Shown here: piece after piece, positions 30,059-36,837 of the stretch
How positions within the stretch are numbered: the stretch's first letter is position 1
Layout of the letters: each line of letters starts with the position of its first letter
NCBI GenBank assembly: GCA_937912125.1
Contig: CALDOK010000326.1
Span: 1-36,837 of the forward strand
Origin: an uncultured Pseudomonadota bacterium
GTDB lineage: Bacteria > Myxococcota_A > UBA796 > JAFGLY01
Reading direction: 5' to 3'
DNA length: 36,837 nt
Translations under genes and position numbers: made by a program
The notes under the pieces: model-generated
The model's database searches: none
Told to the model about the DNA's origin: nothing
The model's input: only the letters and a program-made list of their open reading frames with translations

Positions 30059-33000
30059 ATGGACCTGCCCACACAGATCGGCCGATACCAGATCCTGGAT
30101 CGCATCGCGCAGGGCGGGATGGCCGATGTGTACCTGGCCCGCACATTCGGGGTCGAGGGCTTCGAGAAGCGGCTGGTGGTCAAGCGCATCAGGCCGCCCC
30201 TGGCCCGCAGCCCGCGCCTGGTGGCCATGTTCATCAACGAGGCGCGCATCGCCGTCAGCCTCAACCACCCCAACATCGTCCAGGTCTACGAGCTCAACCG
30301 CGCAGGTGATGACTGGTTCATCGCCATGGAGCACATCCACGGCCGTGACCTCACGCGGATCCGTCGCACCTTCGAGGCCCAGAATCGACGCGTGCCCATC
30401 CCTCTCGCGGTGTTCACCGTGGCCACCGCCCTGCGGGGGCTCGCCTACGCCCACGGCCTGACCGACCAGGATGGCCGGCGGCTGGGCATCGTGCACGGTG
30501 ACATCAGCCCCCACAACGTGGTCGTGTCCTTCGCGGGCGAAGTCAAGGTGGTGGACTTCGGCATCGCCCGCTTGGCGGGCAAGGGCGCCGGCGACCAGAA
30601 CGACCGCCCTGGCGGCGGCAAGTTCGCCTACATGTCCCCCGAGCAGGTGCGAGGCCGGGACCTGGACCAGCGCTCGGATGTCTACTCCACCGGCATCGTG
30701 CTCTACGAGCTGCTGGTGGGGCACCGCCTGTTCCAACACCCCGACCCCGAGGAGAAGCTCCGGCGAGTGCGCGAGGCCATCATTCCGGATCCGCGGGACG
30801 AGAACCCCGACATCCCCGAGGACCTCTGGTGCATCCTCCAGCGGGCGCTGGCCAAGGAGCCCGAGGACCGCTTCGACACCAGCGAGGAGATGGAGCAGGC
30901 GCTGCGCTCGTTCCTCTACCACCACCAGCTTCGGGCGGACGCCTCGACCCTGGCGGCCTGTATGCGCGAGGCGTTCTCTCACGAGGCCCTCGCGGACCCC
31001 GCAGTGGGCGACCTCAGCAGGCTGGCAGACGATCTGCGCATGCTCGAGCTCGGCTCCAGCCTGGACCAGCCGAGCGCCGACGAGGAGGACGCGGAGGAGG
31101 GCCGGCAGGGCACGGCCACGCCATCCTGGATGCCCACGCAGGCCGAAGAGCTCAAGGGCATCGTGGTGGTCTCGGTGGAGTTCAGCGGCGACACTGGCCT
31201 GGCGGAGCAGGTGGACCCCTCCAGCCTCATGGAGCTCGAGCGCGCCCGCAACCGCTGGCTGCGGGAACTCTGCCGGCGCTTCGGCGGCCTGCTCCAGCCC
31301 GGAACCGACGACACCGTGACCATCCTCTTCGGGGTGCCGCGCACCCGCGAGGACGACCTCGTGCGCGCCCTGCGCTGCTCCCTGGAGCTGTGCCGCACCA
31401 TCCCCGATGCGGAGTGGAACCGGGCTGGCACCTCCCTGTGCGTCGGCGTCAACATGGGCCAGGCCGCTGTGCAGCACGCCGGCGGCAACACCGTCACTCA
31501 AGTCGTCGGACGCGGCAGCACCATCCGTCTCGCGCGCCGCCTGTCCTGGCATGGCGAGCTCGGCCAGGTGCTGGTCAGCGCCGCTGTGGCCCAGCAGGCC
31601 GAGGATGCCTTCACCTTCGACGAGGCTCCTCCCCTGCCCTACCGCAGCCGCAACGAGCGCAAGGTCGGCGTCTGCTACACCCTCACGGGCCGGCGCAGCT
31701 CGAGCCTGGGTGGCTCCAAGGGCCGCTGGTTGGTGCGCGGCAGCGAGCTGGCTGTGCTGCGCGAAGCCCTGGTGGCCCTGGGTCGGCGGGAGGGTCGCTT
31801 CGTGCTCCTGCAGGGTGACGCGGGCGTGGGCAAGAGCCGCCTGGTCCGCGAGGTGAGCGAGCTCGCCCTCAAGCGACACCTCCCGGTCTACTCGGCCAGG
31901 GCCTACCCCTTCGCCGACACGCCGCTGGCGCCGTTCCGCGACCTGGTGGCCACGATCACCGGCATCTCCCAGCGGGATCGACCGGACCAGATCCGCACCA
32001 AGCTGGACCTGCTGGGGCAGCTCCGCCTGCCCCGAGCGGACATCGCCATGCTGGCCTGGCTGTTCGACCTGGATCTGGGCACCCGCCCTCCTCAGTCCTA
32101 CCGTGAGCAGCTCCTCGAGGTGACCCGTCGCCTGGTGCGGGCCCTGTCTCAGGACGGCCCCGTGCTCGTCGTCTTCGAGGACGTGCAACACATGAACGCC
32201 CTCGAGCGCGAGCTGCTACAGCAGGTGGTCCGGGTCACCCGCGAACACGGCCTGCTGCTGCTCGCCACCAGCTCTGACGAGGGCGCGGCCAGCCTGCAGC
32301 GCCTGGCCTCGGCCACCATCGAGCTCGCCCCCCTGAACCAGGACGCACTGGCCCAGCTGGTGGCGGAGCTGCTCCACGCTCGTGACGTGGACCCTGCCCT
32401 GGCCGCGCTGATCGCCAACGACGCGGCGGGCAACCCCAAGTACGTCCTCGAGATGCTCAAGGCCCTGGACCGCTCGGGCTTCCTCGAGCGCGAAGGCCAG
32501 CGCGTCGCCCTGCGGGGCGGTGCCGAGGTGCCCGCCATCCCCAACACGCTGCGGGGGCTGTTCGCCGCGCGCATCGACGACCTCTCGCCGCCCACCAAGG
32601 GTGTGCTCCAGGTGGGCGCCACCATCGGCATGCGCATCCCACTGCGCTTGCTGGAAGACTGCATCGGCGCCCGCCAGGTCCGCGACGCCACCCGAGAGCT
32701 GGTGGCCCGCAGCATCTGGCGTGAGCACCAGAACATCCAGGAGTCCACCGTCGAGTTCACCAGCGAGGCGTTCTGGGAGGTGGTGGGCAGCTCCATGCTC
32801 GGCGAGCAGCTGCGGGAAGCCCACCGCATCGTGGCCGAGGGGATGCTGCGGCTGTTCGCCGATGATCTAGACCCTCACCTGGAGGCCCTGGCCCGACACC
32901 AACACCTGGCCGGGGACTGGGTCGACGCCACCCGCTTGCTCGGTCGCGCTGGTGATCTGCACCGCAGCCGAGCCTTCCTGGAGATGTCCCTGCAGCGCTA

Positions 33001-34072
33001 CGAGGCCGCCTTGGGGATCTTCGCGGACCAGGCGGAGCTGGGCGGCCCCCACGGCGGCGCGGTCGCCTGGAACGAGATCTCGTTGCACCGACGCGCCGGC
33101 GAGACCGCGCTGCTGCTCGGCAAGATCCGCCGCGCCGAGCGCTACCTGCAGGTGGCCCTCGAGGAGTCCTCGGAGCACGGCTTCCAGCACGAAGAGGCCG
33201 CCACCTGCCTTGCCCTCGGCAAGGTCTGCATGGCGGTGCCCAGGCGCCTCGAGGCCCGCGCCTACCTGGACCAGGCGAGCGAGCTGGCGGAGATGCTGGG
33301 CGACGAAGACCTGGCCCTGGCGAGCATCGAGGCCCTCGGGCAGCTCGCCCTGGACGAAGGCGACGTCGACGAAGCGGGCGGGCTGTACCAGAGAGCCCTG
33401 GACCGCGCGGGCGAGAGCTCGGAGGTGGGCGTGCGAGCGCTGCTCGGGCTGGCCAACCGCGCCATTCGAGCCGACGACCTGGACAGCGCAGCCGCCACGC
33501 TCGAGCGGGCGCAGCGGCTGGCGGAGGAGCTGGGAGACCGCATCCTCCATGGCCGAGCGGTGAACAACCTGGGCATCATCCAGCACAGCCGTGGTGAGTA
33601 CGCCATGGCCCTGGTCCACTTCCGCCGAGCCTTGGAGATCCGCGAGGGCATCGGCTACCGAGTGGGCACCATCGTCAATCACCACAACATCGGTGACAGC
33701 CACCTCCGCCTGGGCGAGCCTGCCCGAGCCTACGCCGCCTTCACCGAGAGCATGCGCCTGGCCCTGGACTCGGACTGGAAGCCCGGCGTCACCATGAACG
33801 CCCTGTTCCTGGGCTACCTGGACGCCGAGCGGGGTGACGAGACCGGGCTGGACCGCCTGGCCGACGCCATCAAGTGCGCCCGACGCACCCGGGACCTGTC
33901 CCTGGTGGCCACCGGCCAGTGGCTGCAGGCCCGCTGGCTCGCCCGCCAGAGGCGCAGCGAGGAAGCCCTGGTGGCCTTCACCCTTGCCATCGACACCGCG
34001 AACCGCTGCGGTGACAGCGGCCTGGAGCGGGAGCTCATCGGCGAGCGCGACAAGGAGCTACGGGACAGCTGA
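30059..34072 (+). CDS. Giant Ser/Thr kinase with cyclase-like, AAA-ATPase and TPR regions
   Basis: The 1,337-residue protein has an N-terminal kinase domain (about residues 10-290): Lys42, Glu61, catalytic HGD (146-148, Arg of HRD replaced by Gly, as in many myxobacterial kinases) and DFG (166-168). Next is a class III cyclase-like domain (about 365-530) starting VVVSVEFSGDTG; the first metal Asp is Glu and the second motif reads TDDTVTILFG, so catalytic activity is doubtful. An ATPase domain follows with Walker A GDAGVGKS (586-593) and Walker B VVFED (about 703), then winged-helix-like sequence, and TPR repeats to the end. The layout resembles signal-transduction proteins of the AfsR/MalT type with an added kinase. 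ATG at 30059 has AGGAG 9 bases upstream. The stop abuts the stop of the convergent sensor gene. Confidence 0.9.
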   Translation: MDLPTQIGRYQILDRIAQGGMADVYLARTFGVEGFEKRLVVKRIRPPLARSPRLVAMFINEARIAVSLNHPNIVQVYELNRAGDDWFIAMEHIHGRDLTRIRRTFEAQNRRVPIPLAVFTVATALRGLAYAHGLTDQDGRRLGIVHGDISPHNVVVSFAGEVKVVDFGIARLAGKGAGDQNDRPGGGKFAYMSPEQVRGRDLDQRSDVYSTGIVLYELLVGHRLFQHPDPEEKLRRVREAIIPDPRDENPDIPEDLWCILQRALAKEPEDRFDTSEEMEQALRSFLYHHQLRADASTLAACMREAFSHEALADPAVGDLSRLADDLRMLELGSSLDQPSADEEDAEEGRQGTATPSWMPTQAEELKGIVVVSVEFSGDTGLAEQVDPSSLMELERARNRWLRELCRRFGGLLQPGTDDTVTILFGVPRTREDDLVRALRCSLELCRTIPDAEWNRAGTSLCVGVNMGQAAVQHAGGNTVTQVVGRGSTIRLARRLSWHGELGQVLVSAAVAQQAEDAFTFDEAPPLPYRSRNERKVGVCYTLTGRRSSSLGGSKGRWLVRGSELAVLREALVALGRREGRFVLLQGDAGVGKSRLVREVSELALKRHLPVYSARAYPFADTPLAPFRDLVATITGISQRDRPDQIRTKLDLLGQLRLPRADIAMLAWLFDLDLGTRPPQSYREQLLEVTRRLVRALSQDGPVLVVFEDVQHMNALERELLQQVVRVTREHGLLLLATSSDEGAASLQRLASATIELAPLNQDALAQLVAELLHARDVDPALAALIANDAAGNPKYVLEMLKALDRSGFLEREGQRVALRGGAEVPAIPNTLRGLFAARIDDLSPPTKGVLQVGATIGMRIPLRLLEDCIGARQVRDATRELVARSIWREHQNIQESTVEFTSEAFWEVVGSSMLGEQLREAHRIVAEGMLRLFADDLDPHLEALARHQHLAGDWVDATRLLGRAGDLHRSRAFLEMSLQRYEAALGIFADQAELGGPHGGAVAWNEISLHRRAGETALLLGKIRRAERYLQVALEESSEHGFQHEEAATCLALGKVCMAVPRRLEARAYLDQASELAEMLGDEDLALASIEALGQLALDEGDVDEAGGLYQRALDRAGESSEVGVRALLGLANRAIRADDLDSAAATLERAQRLAEELGDRILHGRAVNNLGIIQHSRGEYAMALVHFRRALEIREGIGYRVGTIVNHHNIGDSHLRLGEPARAYAAFTESMRLALDSDWKPGVTMNALFLGYLDAERGDETGLDRLADAIKCARRTRDLSLVATGQWLQARWLARQRRSEEALVAFTLAIDTANRCGDSGLERELIGERDKELRDS

Positions 34073-34075
34073 TCA
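34070..34075. other. Abutting convergent stop codons (TGATCA)
   Basis: The plus-strand kinase stop (TGA, 34070-34072) and minus-strand sensor stop (TGA, complement of 34073-34075) touch without any spacer, forming the palindrome TGATCA. No terminator hairpin fits between the genes, so the transcripts must overlap at their 3' ends unless termination is inside the coding regions. Confidence 0.9.
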
Positions 34076-36415
34076 GCCGAGCTCCGCGAGCATCCGCGCC
34101 AACACCGTGATGATGGCCCCCGTGTCCGTGTCCCGAGGCAGCACCACCGCGCCGGAGTCCTGGAGGGTCTGGCGGGTACCGCGCCGCATGCCAGGGGGGA
34201 CCAGCAGGATGGTGTTGCGCCAGAGCATGGAGTTGGCCTCGGCCAGGCGACGCATGAGCCGCAACCCATAGCCCTCGGGCCTGGGGAAGCCGACGACCGC
34301 CGCGGAGAAGCGCCCATCGGCCACCTGCTGCAGCACCCCACCCACGGTCTCGGACGCGGCGGTGCCGAAGGAGGACGCCAGGTGACGCTCGAGGGCGCGC
34401 CGGAGCAGGTCGTCTTCCTCGATGATCAACACCGAGGCCTCGTTCTCGGACCGGGCGCCCTGGCCGGAGCGCGAGGCCGAGGCGCCCGCTGCGGGGAACC
34501 CCATGTTCATGCGCGTGCCCGCGCCGGGGGCCCCCTCGAGCTCGAGGTTCCCACCGGCGGCCCGGAGCTCCTCGCGACACAGCCCCAACATCAAGGCGCC
34601 GATGCCCGGCTGACGGGCGAGATAGGCCAGGTCGCCCAGGCGGGAGCGCACGTCGACGCCGAAGCCTTCCCCGTCGTCGTGGATGGCTACGCGCACCCAG
34701 CCGTCCCGCACGCCGCCGGTGATCACCAGGCAGCGCCCCTTGGCGCGGCTGCGGGAGCAGCTGTCGGCGGCTGCCATCAGCGCCAGGCAGAAGGCGCGCA
34801 GCAGCGGGCCGCGGATGGCCCGGGCGGGCGGCAGCGCCCCCATGCGGAGGTCCACCGAGCAGCGCCCGGCGAGCCTGTGGCGCACAAGATCCAGGGCCAC
34901 ATCGAGCTCGCGCTCGAGGTGCACCGCGCGGGGGGCCTCGGCCGAGGCGTCGAGGAAGTGGCGGGCGTCCCGGGATGTTCGCTCGAGCTGGTGTACGCCC
35001 TCGGCGAGCTCGTAGAGGTCCTCGCTGGCCGCGAGCTCGAGGTTGCCCAGCTGGTGCTCGGCCGCGAAGGCCTGGAGCTGCTCTGCGCTGCGGCCATCGG
35101 TGACCATGGTGGCCAGGCGACCCAAGACCTGCATCGAGCGGGCCAGCTGGTGGGTGCCGGGGACCAGCGCCGCCACCGCGGACTCCAGGCGATGGACCAT
35201 GCCCTCGGTGAAGGTGGCGTTGAGCGCCCCTTGCTTGGCGTAGAGCATCTCCTCGGCCAGGTTGGCCTGCTCGGTGTGGTCGTGCAGCATCAGCAGCCCG
35301 CCCTGGGTGCCCCCGTCGAGCCCCCGGAGCCCCACAGCCTCGAAGGAGGCCACGGCCACGGTGCCGTTGGGCCGCACCACGCGCACCTTGGCCTGCTGGT
35401 AGCGGCCGCGGGCCTGCAGGTGGGAGGCCACAACAGCCCAGTCCAGGTCTTGAACCACCATCACCTCGTCCAGCACGCGCTTGCCCACGGCCCGAGCCGC
35501 GCCGCGGCCCCCCAGCCGCTCGGCGGCCTTGTTCCAGGTGAGCACGGAGCCCTGCGCGTCGGTGGTGACCAGCGCCACCAAGCCGCTGCGGGCGATGGCG
35601 TCGTCCAGGGGCGTCACGGCGTCGCCATCTGCGCCCGTCGCGCTGGACTGGTTGGCCGAGGCGGGGGTGGCCACGAAGGCGATGCCCACAGCCTGGCCGT
35701 GCATGTCGAGCACCGGCCCGGCCCGCAGGCTGCAGCGAACCACTCCGCTGTCGGCGCGGCTGAGCTCGACCTGACGCTCCACGCCCTCGGGACGCAGGCT
35801 GTCGATCAAGAGCTGCTCGGCCTGCTGGCTGGCTTCCGCCCCCACCAGCAGCATGGACAGGCTGTGCTCCATGACCTGCTCGGGCTGGTAGCCCAGCAGC
35901 TGGGTGGAGCCGCCGCCCCAGAACAGGATGGCCCCCAGGGGATCGGTCACGAACACCGCGTCGTGCAGCCGACCCACGAGCTGGGCGAACATGCGCACCC
36001 AGCGCTCGATCTTGGTGCGCTCGGTGAGGTCCTTGCCGATGGCCACCACATAGGCGCCCTCGAGACCGCGGGTGGCCTGGAAGGTCCAGCGGATCAGGCT
36101 GCGGGTTCCATCCCAGGTGCCCATGGTGAGATCGATCTGCCGGCTGCCATGACCTTGATGGAGCAGCTCGACGAGGAGCTCCTTGGCCTGGTCCACCGCC
36201 TCGAGGTCGGGCACCGCCGCGGCGAGCAGCCGCCCCACGTCGCCAGCCCCGGTGGGATCGTGTCCCAGCAAGCGCCGGATGGCCCCGTTGACGTAGAGCA
36301 CGCGGCCCTGCTCGCCCACCAGGAACACCGGCGCACCGGCGTGCTCCAGGAGCAGCGGTGCCAGCTCGGGCAGGCGAACATCGAAGGGGGCGCTACCAGC
36401 GTCGAAGCCAGACAT
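34073..36415 (-). CDS. Three-PAS sensor with degenerate histidine-kinase and receiver domains
   Basis: The 780-residue protein has three PAS-like domains (about 16-130, 140-255, 275-385), a coiled dimerisation region with a candidate His408 (EGMVHRLES), an ATPase domain (about 535-645) and a C-terminal receiver-like domain (660-780). No membrane segment is present, so it senses cytoplasmic cues. The ATPase N-box Asn is replaced (FCLALMAAADSCSR), while DDGEGFG (580-586) remains. The receiver keeps the acidic pocket (IIEEDD) but has Gly709 where the phosphorylated Asp belongs (VVGFPRPEGYG), and the conserved Lys is gone. It is therefore likely a pseudo-kinase/pseudo-receiver or a diverged signalling hub. 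ATG at 36415 lies a few bases after GGTGG; a GTG at 36424 is a possible start. Confidence 0.85.
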   Translation of the reverse strand: MSGFDAGSAPFDVRLPELAPLLLEHAGAPVFLVGEQGRVLYVNGAIRRLLGHDPTGAGDVGRLLAAAVPDLEAVDQAKELLVELLHQGHGSRQIDLTMGTWDGTRSLIRWTFQATRGLEGAYVVAIGKDLTERTKIERWVRMFAQLVGRLHDAVFVTDPLGAILFWGGGSTQLLGYQPEQVMEHSLSMLLVGAEASQQAEQLLIDSLRPEGVERQVELSRADSGVVRCSLRAGPVLDMHGQAVGIAFVATPASANQSSATGADGDAVTPLDDAIARSGLVALVTTDAQGSVLTWNKAAERLGGRGAARAVGKRVLDEVMVVQDLDWAVVASHLQARGRYQQAKVRVVRPNGTVAVASFEAVGLRGLDGGTQGGLLMLHDHTEQANLAEEMLYAKQGALNATFTEGMVHRLESAVAALVPGTHQLARSMQVLGRLATMVTDGRSAEQLQAFAAEHQLGNLELAASEDLYELAEGVHQLERTSRDARHFLDASAEAPRAVHLERELDVALDLVRHRLAGRCSVDLRMGALPPARAIRGPLLRAFCLALMAAADSCSRSRAKGRCLVITGGVRDGWVRVAIHDDGEGFGVDVRSRLGDLAYLARQPGIGALMLGLCREELRAAGGNLELEGAPGAGTRMNMGFPAAGASASRSGQGARSENEASVLIIEEDDLLRRALERHLASSFGTAASETVGGVLQQVADGRFSAAVVGFPRPEGYGLRLMRRLAEANSMLWRNTILLVPPGMRRGTRQTLQDSGAVVLPRDTDTGAIITVLARMLAELG

Positions 36416-36435
36416 TTCAACCACCGTGGCGTTCA

Positions 36436-36460
36436 GCCGGAGGCGGCCCTTCCGCCCGGC
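36436..36460. promoter_or_regulatory. Inverted repeat between divergent genes, possible operator
   Basis: GCCG-ga-GGCGG-ccctt-CCGCC-CGGC forms a 9-bp paired inverted repeat with a 2-base bulge and 5-base loop. It lies in the 96-base gap between the sensor gene (minus) and the partial plus-strand gene. It could be a regulator site; no clear promoter element was found on either strand here. Confidence 0.3.
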
Positions 36461-36511
36461 ATGCAGGAAGGGTTAACAGGCTCTCCGCGGATGCCCACCC
36501 ACGGCGGCTCC

Positions 36512-36837
36512 ATGAAGTCCCACATCATCGACACCTCACTCAGCATCGCCCCCTTCGGCGAACCAGCCCACACCATGCCGGTGCTGGGCGAGCCCCTGTC
36601 CGCGATCCAGGCGCGGGTGCTGACCAGCCGCGGCCACAGCATCTGCGACCAGGCGCCGACGGATGAGCCCTACCTGCTGCTCGGCTCCCGCACCTGGCTC
36701 ACACCCCGCCTGCTGGCTCACTTCGTGGACCGCGCCGCCGGCGCAGAGCGCGGCTCCGGGGGCAAGCCCGCCCGCGGCGCCAGGCTCCGCATCGAACACG
36801 CCAGCTTCCAGCGCCTCACCGAGCCGCTGCAGCGCCT
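36512..36837 (+). CDS. N-terminal part of an unidentified protein (partial at the right edge)
   Basis: The gene runs off the right edge; 108 complete codons are visible. The start is ATG at 36512 (GGCGG 4 bases upstream) or the in-frame ATG at 36491. The product starts MKSHIIDTSLSIAPFGEPAHTMPVLG, split here at the first ATG of the next segment, and has no signal peptide. The stretch with PVLGEPLSAIQARVL and YLLLGSRTWLTPRLLAHFV is vaguely like sugar nucleotidyltransferase-type proteins of myxobacteria, but that is too weak to name a family. It diverges from the PAS sensor gene and may share a control region with it. Confidence 0.5.
   Translation, partial: MKSHIIDTSLSIAPFGEPAHTMPVLGEPLSAIQARVLTSRGHSICDQAPTDEPYLLLGSRTWLTPRLLAHFVDRAAGAERGSGGKPARGARLRIEHASFQRLTEPLQR

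Overview
The window is GC-rich bacterial chromosome, coding almost wall to wall: no gene-free stretch exceeds about 235 bases, and no rRNA, tRNA, insertion sequence, CRISPR array or phage gene is visible. Several things point to a myxobacterium-like organism (Myxococcota). These are two Ser/Thr protein kinases (one fused to cyclase-like, ATPase and TPR regions), many lipoproteins, a MYXO-CTERM-like tail on a secreted carboxypeptidase, an AgmX/PglI-like secreted protein and a DUF507 protein. The species cannot be named from this sequence. || Layout. 1-3.8 kb: the 3' end of a probable sialidase-like protein, a GT5 glycogen-synthase-like enzyme (minus), a divergent LuxC-type acyl-CoA reductase (plus) and a small one-pass membrane protein (minus). 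3.9-10.2 kb (plus): trpS behind a good promoter, then a sigma-70 factor, a small acidic protein and two ABC exporter subunits whose motifs fit an asymmetric heterodimer. 10.1-12.7 kb (minus): a MobA/MocA-like nucleotidyltransferase and a molybdopterin oxidoreductase, divergent from a Crp/Fnr regulator. 12.8-15.0 kb (plus): that regulator and two exported proteins. 15.0-19.5 kb (plus): a 1,328-residue protein with a degenerate cyclase-like domain, a long acidic disordered middle and an unrecognised C-terminal domain, followed by a lipoprotein. 19.6-20.8 kb (plus): DUF507 and a lipoprotein with no ordinary start codon. 20.8-26.7 kb (minus): a tightly packed run of Ser/Thr kinase, M23 endopeptidase, M14 carboxypeptidase and lipoprotein. 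26.8-28.6 kb (minus): clpX and algH/yqgE. 28.8-34.1 kb (plus): a DnaJ-like co-chaperone and a giant kinase-cyclase-ATPase-TPR protein. 34.1-36.4 kb (minus): a three-PAS sensor with degenerate kinase and receiver domains. 36.5 kb to the end: a partial divergent gene. || How the genes fit together. Housekeeping functions (trpS, clpX, dnaJ-like) are interleaved with regulators and cell-envelope proteins. Three signalling proteins carry domains with altered catalytic residues: pseudo-cyclase in the 15 kb protein, altered cyclase domain in the 30 kb kinase, and pseudo-histidine-kinase plus pseudo-receiver at 34 kb. This suggests scaffolding or ligand-sensing roles. The best candidates for something undescribed are the 15-19 kb protein and the small molybdoenzyme locus with its dedicated nucleotidyltransferase and divergent Crp/Fnr regulator. 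All functions are read from motifs by eye; no database search was run.
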